NCBI RefSeq assembly: GCF_001040945.1
Contig: NZ_CP011930.1
Location: 248,001 to 312,000, forward strand
DNA length: 64,000 nt
Reading direction: 5' to 3'
Source: Herbaspirillum seropedicae
Lineage (GTDB): Bacteria; Pseudomonadota; Gammaproteobacteria; Burkholderiales; Burkholderiaceae_D
Shown here: positions 25,933-36,300 of the stretch, piece by piece
Layout of the letters: every line of letters starts with the position of its first letter
How positions within the stretch are numbered: the stretch's first letter is position 1
Notes under the pieces: model-generated
Database searches by the model: none
What the model saw: only the letters and a program-made list of their open reading frames with translations
Told to the model about the DNA's origin: nothing
Made by a program: the position numbers and the translations under genes

Positions 25933-27933
25933 ATGTTCCACACCCCCACCCCGCAGACCGGAGTGCAAGCACCCGCCGCTCAGCTTTCATTGCAGCAACT
26001 GATCCGCGCCGACCAACTGGCGGCATTGCGTCAGACCGTGCTGCTGTCCATTCCGGTCAACATGGTGCTGGGGGCGATCTGCACCTTCGTGGCATGGCGT
26101 GCTGGCCACTTGGCCATTGCGCTGCTCTGGCTGGCCTGCTCGGGGATGGTCAACCTGCTGCGCATCCTGGCCTGCCGCCTGCCGGTGCAGCGCGTGGCCG
26201 CACTCGTGCAGCGCATCGCTGCGCCCGGCGCCGGCGTCATCGACCTGAACCTGCGCGTGCACTGGATGTTGGCGCTGTGCTCGGGGCTGGTGTGGGCGGG
26301 CGTGGCCTTGCTGTGCGCGGGCTATACCGCGCCCGGCACGCTCTTCTATCTCACCTGCGTATGCGGTATCACGGCCGGTGCGGTCACGCACGGCTTTGCC
26401 TATGCCCGCATTCCCATCGCCTTCATCACGCCACCCCTGCTGGCCATCATCGCCAGCCTGGTGCTGGTCGAACCCGATACCACCCGCGTGGCCCTGGCCG
26501 CTGCCGTGCTGCTCTACCTGGGCGCGCTCATCCGCGGTTCCAAGGTCAGCGAAGGCCTGGTGTCGCACGCCAGCGCCCTCAAGAACGAAGCCACCACCGC
26601 CAGCCAGGCCCTGGAAGTGGCGCACCGCGACCTGCACCAGTTCGCCGAGCGCATGCGCTACCAGGCCGAGCACGACCTGCTGACCGGCTTGCTGGGGCGG
26701 GCCGGCTTCATGGCGGCGGCGCAGGCCATGGCGGCGCGGCGCGAAGAGGTGCTGTGCATGATGTTCCTCGACCTGGATGGCTTCAAGGTCATCAACGACG
26801 CCTATGGCCATGACGCCGGCGACCAGGTGCTGGTGGAGGTGGCGCGGCGCCTGCAGGGCTGCCTGCCCGCTGGCGCCACGCTGGCCCGCCTGGGCGGGGA
26901 CGAGTTCGTGATCCTCTATGCGCTGGATGCGCAGGCCGAGCTGCCCGAGCTGCTGGCGCGGCGTCTCATCGAGGTGGTGCGCCAGCCCTTTGCGCGACTG
27001 GCGCACCGGCATATCGGCCTGAGCCTGGGCATCACCTTGTCTGACCGTGACGATATCGACGAAATGCTGGTCTGCTCGGACGCCGCCATGTACCAGGCCA
27101 AGCGCCGTGGCCGCAACCAGTTCTGCGTCTTCAATGAAACGCTCAATGCCCATCTGCAGATGAAGCGCGATGTCGAACGCGACCTCGCTGGCGCGCTGGC
27201 GCGGCGCGAACTGGCGGTGTGGTTCCAGCCCATCGTGCAGCACGATGGACAGACCCTGGATGGCTTCGAGGCGCTGCTGCGCTGGCAGCATGGCAAGCAT
27301 GGCGCCATCGCCGCGCCTGACCTGATCGAGATCGCTGCGCTGGCCGGCCTGTCTGAAGAGCTGCTGCGCTTCATCCTGGAGGAAGTGGCGGGCATGATCG
27401 CCTTCCTGCAGTCCAGCGGACGCAGCGACCTGCGCATCTCGATGAATATCTCGCCGCGTGAAATGGAGCGCCTGGTGGTCGATGAGCTGGTGGTCTCCAT
27501 GCTCAAGGCGCACCGGCTGCCGGCGCGCATGCTGGAAATCGAGATCACCGAAGAAACCGCGCTGGACCTGCAAGCCGCCACCCAGACCCTGGTGGCGCTG
27601 GCCCTGCAGGGCGTGCGCATCGCCATCGACGATTTCGGCGTGGGCTATTCCTCGCTGGGTTTCCTGCGCCAGATGCAGGTCTCGCGCGTGAAGATCGACC
27701 GCAGCTTCGTCACCGGCCTGGCCGACCAGACCGAGAACCAGGCACTGGTGTCGGCGGTGTTGCAACTGGCCGGCAGCTTCGGCTTCCAGGTCGTGGCCGA
27801 GGGCGTGGAAAGCGCCGAGGACCTGCAGACCCTGCAAGCCATGCACTGCCATGCGATGCAGGGGTATTACTTTGCCCCGCCCATGCCGGCCGCGCAGGCG
27901 CGTGCGCGCATCGAGGCGCTGGCGCAGGCCTGA
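25933..27933 (+). CDS. Membrane GGDEF-EAL c-di-GMP protein
   Basis: About 666 residues from the ATG at 25933 (AGGA five bases upstream); ATGs at 25915, 25918 and 25927 are in frame. The N-terminal region has five or six hydrophobic helices (about 30-195). A GGDEF domain follows (DLLTGLLGRAGF, DLDGFKVINDAYGHDAGDQ, LGGDEF intact), then an EAL domain with FEALLRW (EAL intact), NISPREM and the DDFGVGYSSL loop (metal-binding DD). The signature residues of both domains are present, so both synthesis and hydrolysis of c-di-GMP are possible. No I-site RxxD is seen before GGDEF. Confidence 0.9.
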   Translation: MFHTPTPQTGVQAPAAQLSLQQLIRADQLAALRQTVLLSIPVNMVLGAICTFVAWRAGHLAIALLWLACSGMVNLLRILACRLPVQRVAALVQRIAAPGAGVIDLNLRVHWMLALCSGLVWAGVALLCAGYTAPGTLFYLTCVCGITAGAVTHGFAYARIPIAFITPPLLAIIASLVLVEPDTTRVALAAAVLLYLGALIRGSKVSEGLVSHASALKNEATTASQALEVAHRDLHQFAERMRYQAEHDLLTGLLGRAGFMAAAQAMAARREEVLCMMFLDLDGFKVINDAYGHDAGDQVLVEVARRLQGCLPAGATLARLGGDEFVILYALDAQAELPELLARRLIEVVRQPFARLAHRHIGLSLGITLSDRDDIDEMLVCSDAAMYQAKRRGRNQFCVFNETLNAHLQMKRDVERDLAGALARRELAVWFQPIVQHDGQTLDGFEALLRWQHGKHGAIAAPDLIEIAALAGLSEELLRFILEEVAGMIAFLQSSGRSDLRISMNISPREMERLVVDELVVSMLKAHRLPARMLEIEITEETALDLQAATQTLVALALQGVRIAIDDFGVGYSSLGFLRQMQVSRVKIDRSFVTGLADQTENQALVSAVLQLAGSFGFQVVAEGVESAEDLQTLQAMHCHAMQGYYFAPPMPAAQARARIEALAQA

Positions 27934-27946
27934 AGAGCACACCGAT

Positions 27947-27970
27947 GTCAGCAGCATGACCGCTGCTGAC
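27947..27970 (+). terminator. Hairpin after the GGDEF-EAL gene
   Basis: GTCAGCAGC (27947-27955), loop ATGACC, GCTGCTGAC (27962-27970). A perfect nine-bp stem 14 bp after the stop. No T-run follows, so termination strength is uncertain. Confidence 0.5.
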
Positions 27971-28107
27971 AATGTTGAAGCAGATCAAGCTTTGCGCGAT
28001 CTGTGCAAAGCGCCACCCTCCTGGCAATTGAAGCCGCTCCCTGGGGCAGTTATGCTGCAACACGGCATGAACCTGCATGCCAGCCCTTCCCCCCAGAGGA
28101 GAACGAC

Positions 28108-29067
28108 ATGCTGCAATCCGTGCAGGCCACCCCGGCCGAGCGCTACGATCAACTCATCCGCGACGCCCTCGGCGCGCAAGCCATGCGCGTGGCAGTGGTC
28201 CATCCGTGTTCGCCGGAAGCCCTGCAAGGCGCGCTGGAAGCGCGTGACGAAGGCCTGTTCGATCCGGTGCTGGTCGGCCCGGAAACACGCATCCGGCGCA
28301 TCGCCGAGGCCGCCGATATTTCCTTGCAGGGCTTGCCCATCGTGCCTGCCGAGCACAGCCACGCCGCGGCCGCCCGTGCCGTCGAGATGGCGGTGGCCGG
28401 CGAGGTGGGCGCGCTGATGAAGGGCAGCCTGCACAGCGACGAACTGCTGGGCGCGGTGGTGGGCGGGGCTTCGGGATTGCGCACCGAGCGCCGCATCAGC
28501 CATGTCTACGCCATGGCCATCCCGGCCTATCCCAAGCCGCTCATCATCACCGACGCCGCCATCAATATCGCGCCCACGCTGGCGCACAAGCGCGACATCT
28601 GCCAGAACGCCATCGACCTGCTGCATGTCATGGGCGTGCCGCGTCCCCATGTCGCCGTGCTGGCGGCGGTGGAAACGGTCAATCCGGCCATGCCCTCCAC
28701 GCTGGATGCGGCGGCCCTCACCGTCATGGCCACGCGCCATCAGATCACAGGAGCATTGGTCGATGGGCCGCTGGCCTTCGACAATGCCATCAGCCTGCAG
28801 GCCGCCAGCGTCAAGGGCATCGTCTCGCCAGTGGCCGGCAGCGCCGACATCCTGCTGGTGCCGGACCTGGAAGCCGGCAACATGCTGGCCAAGCAACTGA
28901 TCTACCTGTCGCAGGCCGATGCAGCAGGGCTGGTGCTGGGGGCGCGCGTGCCCATCATCCTCACCAGCCGCGCCGACAGCCTGCGCGTGCGCCTGGCCTC
29001 GTCGGCACTGGCGCGCCTGGTGGCCTCGCGCCAGCGACTGCAATCCGCGGACCGGGAGCTGGCATGA
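28108..29067 (+). CDS. Phosphate acetyl/butyryltransferase
   Basis: 319-residue phosphotransacylase of the PTA/PTB family (acyl-CoA + phosphate to acyl phosphate + CoA). The start is set by GAGGAGAACGAC before the ATG at 28108. Characteristic segments are EVGALMKGSLHSDELLGA, AMAIPAYPKPLIITDAAIN and VSPVAGSADILLVPDLEAGNML (read in parts). It lacks the extra domains of long Pta enzymes. It overlaps the acetate kinase gene by 4 bp (ATGA), so acyl phosphate would pass to the kinase. Acetyl versus butyryl specificity is not decided by the sequence. Confidence 0.87.
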   Translation: MLQSVQATPAERYDQLIRDALGAQAMRVAVVHPCSPEALQGALEARDEGLFDPVLVGPETRIRRIAEAADISLQGLPIVPAEHSHAAAARAVEMAVAGEVGALMKGSLHSDELLGAVVGGASGLRTERRISHVYAMAIPAYPKPLIITDAAINIAPTLAHKRDICQNAIDLLHVMGVPRPHVAVLAAVETVNPAMPSTLDAAALTVMATRHQITGALVDGPLAFDNAISLQAASVKGIVSPVAGSADILLVPDLEAGNMLAKQLIYLSQADAAGLVLGARVPIILTSRADSLRVRLASSALARLVASRQRLQSADRELA

Positions 29068-30257
29068 ACCGTCTGCTACTGACCTTCAATGCCGGTTCGT
29101 CCACGATCAAGCTGGGCGTGTTCCGCCTCGATGGCGCGCGCGCCCGCAAGATCGGCCAGGGGCAGCTGGACCTGCACCTCGCGCCGCTGAAACTGCGCCT
29201 GGAGATCGACGGCGAACGTTCCGAGGTGGAGATCGACGCTGATCCCGCTGCCGCCATGGACCGCGTGCTGGAACAGGTGCTGCACCAGCTGGAAGTGGGA
29301 CACGCCCAAGGCGAGCTGTGCGCCGTCGGTCATCGCGTCGTGCATGGCGGCCTGCATCTGGCGCAGGCGGTGCGGCTCGACGACGCCATCGAGACCGAAC
29401 TGGAAAACCTGGCCCCGCTGGCGCCCCTGCACCAGCCGCAGAACCTGCGCCTGATCCGCGCCATTGCGCGGCTGCGTCCGGGTCTGCCGCAGACGGCCTC
29501 CTTCGATACCGCGTTTCACGCCAGCCAGGATGCGCTGGCGCGCCGCTTCGCGCTGCCGCGCAGACTGCATGAAGAAGGCGTGCTGCGCTACGGCTTCCAT
29601 GGTATTTCCTACAGCTATGTGGCCGCCGAGATGCGCCGCCAGGCGCTGCCCGAGGCCCATGCCCGCGTGGTAGTGGCGCACCTGGGCAATGGCGCCAGCC
29701 TGTGCGCCCTGCATGCCGGGCGCAGCGTGGACGCCAGTACCGGTTTCTCCACGCTGGACGGCGTACCCATGGGAACGCGCTGCGGCGCGCTCGATGCCGG
29801 CGTGCTGTTGTACCTGCTGCGCCAGGGAATGTCGCTGGATGAACTGGAAGACCTGCTCTATCACCGCAGCGGCTTGCTGGGGGTATCCGGCCTGAGCGCG
29901 GATGTGCGCAGCCTGCAGCAGAGCCAGGACAGCGCCGCCCGCGAGGCGCTGGACCTGTTCGCCCTGCGCTGCGCCGGTGAAGCGGCGCGCCTGGCCTCCA
30001 CCCTGGGCGGGATCGACGCCCTGGTCTTCACGGCCGGCATCGGCGAGCATGACGCCGCCATGCGCGCGGCCATCTGCGAACGATTGGGCTGGCTGGGCGT
30101 GCGCCTGGACCCGCAGGCCAACGCCGCCCATGCCGGCCGCATCAGCCGCGCCGACAGTGCTGTCAGCGTCTACGTCATTCCCACCAATGAAGAGCAGGTC
30201 ATCGCCGACGACGCGGCTGCGCTCTTGCTCACATCCGCGACAGGAACACCCTCATGA
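29064..30257 (+). CDS. ackA: Acetate kinase (or related short-chain acyl kinase)
   Basis: 397 residues with all family motifs: NAGSSTIK (about 9-16), GHRVVHGG (substrate Arg), FDTAFH (catalytic Asp), AHLGNGAS (phosphate loop), STLDGVPMGTRCG (catalytic Arg), FTAGIGEH and the terminal TNEE. It interconverts acyl phosphate + ADP with carboxylate + ATP. It is coupled on both sides by ATGA overlaps with the phosphotransacylase and a PHA-synthase-like gene. Confidence 0.93.
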   Translation: MNRLLLTFNAGSSTIKLGVFRLDGARARKIGQGQLDLHLAPLKLRLEIDGERSEVEIDADPAAAMDRVLEQVLHQLEVGHAQGELCAVGHRVVHGGLHLAQAVRLDDAIETELENLAPLAPLHQPQNLRLIRAIARLRPGLPQTASFDTAFHASQDALARRFALPRRLHEEGVLRYGFHGISYSYVAAEMRRQALPEAHARVVVAHLGNGASLCALHAGRSVDASTGFSTLDGVPMGTRCGALDAGVLLYLLRQGMSLDELEDLLYHRSGLLGVSGLSADVRSLQQSQDSAAREALDLFALRCAGEAARLASTLGGIDALVFTAGIGEHDAAMRAAICERLGWLGVRLDPQANAAHAGRISRADSAVSVYVIPTNEEQVIADDAAALLLTSATGTPS

Positions 30258-31384
30258 GCAGCACCACGGATACCGCGCTGCCCATCATGCCGGCCGGCAG
30301 CGTCCCGCTGTTCTGGCCCATGGCCTTTGCCGCCCAGGCGTTCAAGCAGGGGCAGGACATGATGGACAAGCAGCTGCGCTTCCTGGAAGAGGAAGCCAAG
30401 CTGCATGCCGTCCACCATCCCCGCATGGCCACGCCCCACCGCGAACGCCTGCGCCTGCGCACGCTGACCCTGCGCGAATACGGCAGCGCCGATGCCGGCC
30501 ACGCCACTGTGCCCACGCTCATCGTGGCGCCCTATGCTGGCCACACCTCCGTCATCGCCGACTATGACCAGGGCCAGAGCCTGGTGGAGACGCTGTTGGG
30601 AAATGGCGTGGACCATGTGCTGCTCATCGACTGGCACAGCGCCAGCGCCGACATGAAGGACCTGGAGATCGACAACTACCTGGCCGACCTGTGCGTGGTC
30701 ATCGACGAGCTGGGCGGTCGTGTGCGGCTGGTGGGGCTGTGCCAGGGCGGCTGGATCTCGGCCATGATTGCCGCGCGTTTCCCGGAAAAGGTGGCGCGGC
30801 TGGTGCTGGCGGGCTCGCCCATCGATGCGGGCGCGGGGGAGGGACCCTTGAAGCAGATGGTGCAACGCCTGCCGCTGCGCTTCTACGAAGACCTGGTGCG
30901 CAGCGGTGGTGGTCTCATGCGCGGCAGCTTCATGCTGCAGGGCTGGAAGAACATGCATCCCGACGAGCACTACTTCAACGAGCACCTGGAATTGCTCCAG
31001 CACATCGACGACCCGGCCTACCTGGCCAAGCGCGAGACCTTTGCCGCCTGGTACGAAACCACGGTCGACCTGCCGGGGCGCTGGTACCTCCAGGCCATCG
31101 GCCACATCTTCAAGGACAACCTGCTGGCGCGCGGCAAGTATGTGGCGCTGGGACAGCAGCTCGATCTGCGGCAGATCACTTGTCCGCTCTACCTGCTGGC
31201 GGGCGAGCGCGACGACATCACCACACCGGAGCAGGTGCTCAACGCCGCCGCACTGGTAGGCACGCCCGCCGCGCAGATCACGCAGAAGATCGTGCCGGGC
31301 GGCCATATCGGATTGTTCATGGGTAGTCGCACGCTGGCCGAGGTCTGGCCGCAGATCGCAACCTGGCTGGTGCAGCCGGACTGA
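30254..31384 (+). CDS. PHA-synthase-like alpha/beta hydrolase with Cys nucleophile
   Basis: 376 residues. The nucleophile elbow is GLCQGG (Cys163), as in polyhydroxyalkanoate synthases rather than Ser lipases. The triad is completed by Asp in AGERDDITTP (about 320-321) and His in PGGHIGLF (351). The segment LIDWHSASADMKDLEIDNYL also follows the PhaC pattern. It is much shorter than class I PhaC (~560-600 residues), lacking most of the N-terminal domain. Its start overlaps the ackA stop (ATGA), with AGGAA upstream. A role linking short-chain acyl-CoA or acyl phosphate flux to polyhydroxybutyrate turnover is inferred. Depolymerase or thioesterase activity are alternatives. Confidence 0.75.
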   Translation: MSSTTDTALPIMPAGSVPLFWPMAFAAQAFKQGQDMMDKQLRFLEEEAKLHAVHHPRMATPHRERLRLRTLTLREYGSADAGHATVPTLIVAPYAGHTSVIADYDQGQSLVETLLGNGVDHVLLIDWHSASADMKDLEIDNYLADLCVVIDELGGRVRLVGLCQGGWISAMIAARFPEKVARLVLAGSPIDAGAGEGPLKQMVQRLPLRFYEDLVRSGGGLMRGSFMLQGWKNMHPDEHYFNEHLELLQHIDDPAYLAKRETFAAWYETTVDLPGRWYLQAIGHIFKDNLLARGKYVALGQQLDLRQITCPLYLLAGERDDITTPEQVLNAAALVGTPAAQITQKIVPGGHIGLFMGSRTLAEVWPQIATWLVQPD

Positions 31385-31396
31385 GCCGCAAAGCGC

Positions 31397-32062
31397 TCAG
31401 GAAGCGCGCTTGCGCCCGACCGGCTTGGTGGGCGCAGGGGCCGGGGCGGGCGGCACGGCGATGGAGGCCTTCAGGAACCACGACAGCACCGATTCGGCGG
31501 TCTTGCCATCGACGATGTGCGGGACGCAGCGATAGGAAAAGCTCACCCCTTCGCACAAGGCCATGAGGCCGATGGCGATCTCGCGCGGCGGCGCGGACAG
31601 CGTCGTGCCGGTGAGCTGGCCATAGGCTTCGACGAAGCCGGTGATCTGACGGTAGCGCTCTTCCAGGAAGCCATCGAGCTGGGCGCGGAATTTCTCGTCG
31701 CGCAGCGCCACGATGCGCGCCTCCATCCACAGCAGGCTGCACTTGTCGTCGCGGTAGAGGCGCGAATACTGTGCGGCCAGTTCATCTTCCAGCACCGCCG
31801 CATCCGTCATGGGGGCTTCCAGGATGCGCTGGAAGCCGCGGTCGATGCTCTCGCCTTCACGCCGCAGCAACTCGAAGAAGAGCTGGGTCTTGTCATCGAA
31901 GTTGGAATAGAACGCCCCGCGCGAATACCCGGCAGCCGTGCTGATATCCTCCACGCTGGCCAGCGCAAATCCCTTTTGCATGAAAACCGCGTGCGCAGCC
32001 TCCAGCAGCCTTTCCCTGGTCTGCTCCCGGCTTTGCTCGCGGCTGAGTCGTTGGCGTGTCAT
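31397..32062 (-). CDS. TetR-family repressor of the divergent RND efflux operon
   Basis: 221 residues from the ATG at 32062; a TTG 30 bp upstream lies inside the operator and is unlikely. Typical AcrR-like N-terminus: RERLLEAAHAVFMQKGFALASVEDI (in parts) then GYSRGAFYSNFDDKTQLF. The C-terminal tail is Ala/Pro-rich and basic. It is divergent from a complete RND pump, with a 20-bp palindrome between them, so it very likely represses the pump and itself. Confidence 0.88.
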   Translation of the reverse strand: MTRQRLSREQSREQTRERLLEAAHAVFMQKGFALASVEDISTAAGYSRGAFYSNFDDKTQLFFELLRREGESIDRGFQRILEAPMTDAAVLEDELAAQYSRLYRDDKCSLLWMEARIVALRDEKFRAQLDGFLEERYRQITGFVEAYGQLTGTTLSAPPREIAIGLMALCEGVSFSYRCVPHIVDGKTAESVLSWFLKASIAVPPAPAPAPTKPVGRKRAS

Positions 32063-32080
32063 AGGGCGAGATTCTAACAC

Positions 32081-32100
32081 CACCGTATTCAAATACAGTG
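32081..32100. promoter_or_regulatory. TetR operator candidate for the RND operon
   Basis: CACCGTATTCAAATACAGTG: two nine-base arms with one mismatch around a two-base centre. It lies 19 bp before the TetR start and about 108 bp before the efflux operon. Size and symmetry are typical of AcrR-type operators. Confidence 0.65.
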
Positions 32101-32207
32101 TTGCATCTGAATTCGGGGATGCATTAGAATCTGTCCACTTTAGAACGCAATGCTCCAGGGGATGCGTACGCCCTGCGTGCTGACGCCCACTTCCTGAAAG
32201 GAAAGCC

Positions 32208-33338
32208 GTGAAGCCTGTCTCTCCGTCCGTTTCCCCTGGGCGCGCCCGCCGCCGTGTCTATCCCTTGCTGGCGCTGGTCATCACCCTGGCGGCCTGCAGC
32301 AAGCCGGCCCCGGTAGCCGATGCGCCGCGTGAAGTGGTGGTGCTGCAGGCGCAGCAGCGCGGCCAGGCCGGCACGCTGCACCTGCCCGCCGAGGTGCAGT
32401 CGCGCTACGTGACCAGCATGTCCTTCCGCATCGCCGGCCAGCTGGCCGAGCGGCGCGTGCATCTGGGCGATGTGGTGCGCAAGGGACAGGTGCTGGCGCG
32501 GTTGGACCCGGCTGACGCCAACCAAAACGCCAGCGCCGCCCAGGCCGAACTGGCCTCGGCGCGCCAGCACCTGGACGCCGCCGAGAAGCAGCTCCAGCGC
32601 GACGTCCAGCAGGCCCGCGAAGCCTTGATCAGCCCCCAGCAGCTCGAACAGAGCCAGGACGCCCACGCCGCTGCGCTTTCGCAGTTCAAGGCCGCCCAGG
32701 CGCGCGCCGCCGTGGCGGGCAACCAGCGCGACTACACTACCCTGGTGGCCCAGCATGACGGCGTCATCAGCGCCGAGCAGGCCAATACCGGCGACGTGCT
32801 CGCTGCCGGCCAGCCGGTCTATTCGCTGGCCTGGTCGGGCCAGGTGGACGTGGTCACCGAGGTGGCCGATCGCCAAGTCGCCACGCTGCAGCCGGGTGCG
32901 GCCGCCGTGGTCACGCTGGCGGCGCTGCCGGGCAAGACCTTCACGGGAAAGGTGCGCGAAGTCAGCCCGGCGGCTGATGCACAGAGCCGCACCTACCGCG
33001 TCAAGGTCACGCTGGAGCAGCCCGATCCTGCGGTGCGCCTGGGCATGACCGGCGAGGTCGCGATCACCCCGGCGGCCAGCTCGGCCGCGCCGGTGCTGCT
33101 GTTGCCGGCCACTGCGCTGTTCCACCAGGGCGACAGGCCGGCCCTGTGGGTCGTGGGGGAGCAGGGCCAGCTGGAACTGCGGCCCGTGACCGTGGCGGCC
33201 TACGGCGAGCGCAGCATCAGCGTCAGCCAGGGTGTCACGGCCAGCGACAAGGTGGTGGTGCAGGGCGTGCATACCCTGACGGCCGGTGAAAAGGTCAAGC
33301 CGGTCGCGCCGCTGCATGCTGAGGACTTCGCCCTATGA
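32208..33338 (+). CDS. RND efflux periplasmic adaptor (lipoprotein)
   Basis: 376-residue membrane-fusion protein. The start is GTG at 32208 with AAAGGAAA upstream. The signal sequence ends in the lipobox TLAAC (Cys about 30), so it is anchored to the inner membrane from the periplasmic side. A lipoyl/coiled-coil hairpin (QNASAAQAELASARQHLDAAEKQ, in parts) and beta-barrel region follow. It links the RND pump to the outer-membrane channel. It overlaps the permease gene by 4 bp (ATGA). Confidence 0.9.
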   Translation: MKPVSPSVSPGRARRRVYPLLALVITLAACSKPAPVADAPREVVVLQAQQRGQAGTLHLPAEVQSRYVTSMSFRIAGQLAERRVHLGDVVRKGQVLARLDPADANQNASAAQAELASARQHLDAAEKQLQRDVQQAREALISPQQLEQSQDAHAAALSQFKAAQARAAVAGNQRDYTTLVAQHDGVISAEQANTGDVLAAGQPVYSLAWSGQVDVVTEVADRQVATLQPGAAAVVTLAALPGKTFTGKVREVSPAADAQSRTYRVKVTLEQPDPAVRLGMTGEVAITPAASSAAPVLLLPATALFHQGDRPALWVVGEQGQLELRPVTVAAYGERSISVSQGVTASDKVVVQGVHTLTAGEKVKPVAPLHAEDFAL

Positions 33339-36300
33339 GCGCGCCTGGACGTTTCAACCTCTCTGCCTGGACCTTGCAGCACCAGGCGCTGGTGACCTTC
33401 ATCCTGGCGCTGGTGACGCTCCTGGGCATCGGTTCCTACTCGCGCCTGTCGCAGTCCGAAGACCCGCCCTTCACCTTCAAGGTCATGGTGATCCAGACCG
33501 ATTGGCCGGGCGCGACCGCGCGCCAGGTGCAGGAGCAGATCACCGACCGCATCGCCCGCAAGTTGCAGGAGACGCCCGATGTGGATTTCCTGCGCAGCTA
33601 TTCGCGCGCGGGTCAGTCGCAGCTCTTCTTCACCATCAAGGATACGGCCCCGGCCTCGCAGGTGCCGCAGACCTGGTACCAGGTGCGCAAGAAGGTCGGC
33701 GACATGGCCGCCACGCTGCCGCAAGGGGTCAAGGGTCCCTACTTCAATGACGAGTTCGGCGACGTCTATACCAACATCTACGCCCTGGCCGGCGACGGCT
33801 TCAGCCCGGCGCAATTGCGCGACTATGCCGACCAGTTGCGCGGTGAACTCTTGCATGTGCCGGGCGTGGCCAAGATCGATTACTTCGGCGAGCGCAACGA
33901 GCATATCTACATCGACATCGGCAATGCCCGCATGACCCGCCTGGGCATCAGCCCGCAGCAACTGGCCGACGCCATCGGCGGCCAGAATGCGGTGGTGCCG
34001 GGCGGCCTCATCACCACCGGCAATGACCGCGTCTACGTGCGTCCCACCGGCCAGTTCGACAACCTGCGCGCGCTGGAAGAGAAGATCATCCAGATCAACA
34101 ACCGTAGCTTCCGCCTGGGCGACATCGCCACCATCACGCGCGGCTACGACGAACCGCAGGAGCAGGCGATGCGCGCCAATGGCCAGCCGGTGCTGGGCAT
34201 CGGCGTGACCATGCAGCCGGGCGGTGACGTGATCCGCCTGGGCAAGGCGCTCGATGCGCGCACCGAGGAACTGCGCAAGCGCCTGCCGGCCGGACTCACG
34301 CTCACGGCGGTCTCGAGCATGCCGCATGCGGTGGAAAAATCAGTGGATGACTTCCTCGAAGCCGTGGCCGAGGCCGTGGCCATCGTGCTGGTGGTCAGCC
34401 TGGTCTCGCTGGGCATCCGCACCGGCATGGTGGTGGTGATCTCCATTCCCATCGTGCTGGCGGTGACCTCGCTGTTCATGTACCTGTTCGACATCGGCCT
34501 GCACAAGGTCTCGCTGGGCACCCTGGTGCTGGCGCTGGGCTTGCTGGTGGATGACGCCATCATCGCCGTGGAAATGATGGCGGTGAAACTGGAGCAGGGC
34601 TGGAACCGCCGCCGCGCCGCCGCCTTCGCCTATACCAGCACGGCCTTCCCCATGCTCACCGGCACCCTGGTGACGGTGGCCGGCTTCCTGCCCATCGCCC
34701 TGGCCAAGTCCGGCACCGGCGAATACACCCGTTCCATCTTCGAGGTCTCGGCCATTGCGCTGCTCTTGTCCTGGCTGGCGGCGGTGGTGCTCATTCCGCT
34801 CTTGGGCTATCACATGCTCAAGGAAAAGCCGGGTGCGCTCACCGATGAGCAGATCGCCGCCAATCCGCACGCCGGCCATGACGAGGAAGACCACGACCAT
34901 CCCATCTACCAGACCCGCATCTATACCTGGCTGCGCCGTTCGGTGGCCTGGTGCGTGGCGTTCCGGGGCCGCGTGGTGATCGCGACCACGGTGTTGTTCA
35001 TCGGCTCGCTGGCGGCCTTTGCGCTGGTGCCGCAGCAGTTCTTCCCCAGCTCTGACCGGCCCGAACTGCTGATCGACCTGCACCTGCCCGAGCGTGCTTC
35101 CTTCGAGGCCACCCAGCGCGAAGCAGTGCGCATGGAAGCGCTGCTGAAGGACCGTCCGCAGATCGACCACTACGTCAGCTTCGTCGGCGTCGGAGCGCCG
35201 CGCTTCTACCTGCCGCTGGACCAGCAACTGGCCAGCCCCAACTTCGCCCAGTTCGTGGTGACGGCCAAGTCGGTGGAAGACCGTGAAGCCCTGGCGCGGG
35301 CGCTGGAAGAGCCGCTGCGCCGCCAGTTCAGCGGCGTGCGCACGCGCCTGACGCGGCTGGAGAACGGCCCGCCGGTGGGCTTCCCGGTGCAGTTCCGTAT
35401 CAGTGGCGAGCAGATTCCCAAGGTGCGCGCCATCGCCGAACAGGTCGCGGCCGAGATGCGCAAGGAAAGCCGCGCCACCAACATCCAGTTCGACTGGGAT
35501 GAACCGGCGCAGCGTTCGGTGTCCTTCGAGATCGACCAGAAGCGCGCCGCGCAGCTGGGCCTGACGAGCCAGCAGATTTCCAATTTCCTGGCCATGCAAT
35601 TGTCCGGCTACACCATCACGCAATACCGCGAGCGCGACAAGCTCATCAGCGTGGACCTGCGCGCCCCGCGCAGCGAGCGCGTCGATCCGGCGCGACTGGC
35701 CACGCTGTCCATGCCCACCGCCAACGGCCCGGTGCCGCTGGCCACGCTCGGCCAGTTCAACAACACGCTGGAATATGGCGTGATCTGGGAGCGCAACCGC
35801 CAGCCCACCATCACCGTGCTGGCCGATGTGCGCCCGGGTGTGCAGGGCATCGACGTCACCAATGACGTCAACCAGAAGCTCAACGCCCTGCGCGCCGAGC
35901 TGCCGGTGGGCTATCGCATCGACGTCGGCGGCCCGGTGGAAGAAAACGCCAAGGCGCAATCCTCGATCTCGGCGCAGATGCCTCTGATGGTGATTGCCGT
36001 GCTGCTGTTGCTGATGGTGCAGCTGCAAAGCTTTGGCCGCACCATGATGGTGGTGATGACGGCCCCGCTGGGCTTGATCGGCGTGGTCGGCGCGCTGCTG
36101 CTGTTCGGCCAGCCCTTCGGCTTCGTCGCCATGTTGGGGACCATCGCCATGCTGGGCATCATCATGCGCAATTCGGTGATCCTGGTGGACCAGATCGAGC
36201 AGGACATCGCCGCCGGACGCGGCCGTTTCGACGCCATCGTCGGCGCCACCGTACGGCGCTTCCGCCCGATCACGCTCACCGCCGCCGCCGCCGTGCTGGC

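Noticed and set aside
25987..27972. 661-residue antisense frame over the GGDEF-EAL gene
   Set aside because: Shadow frame; both GGDEF and EAL motifs are on the plus strand.
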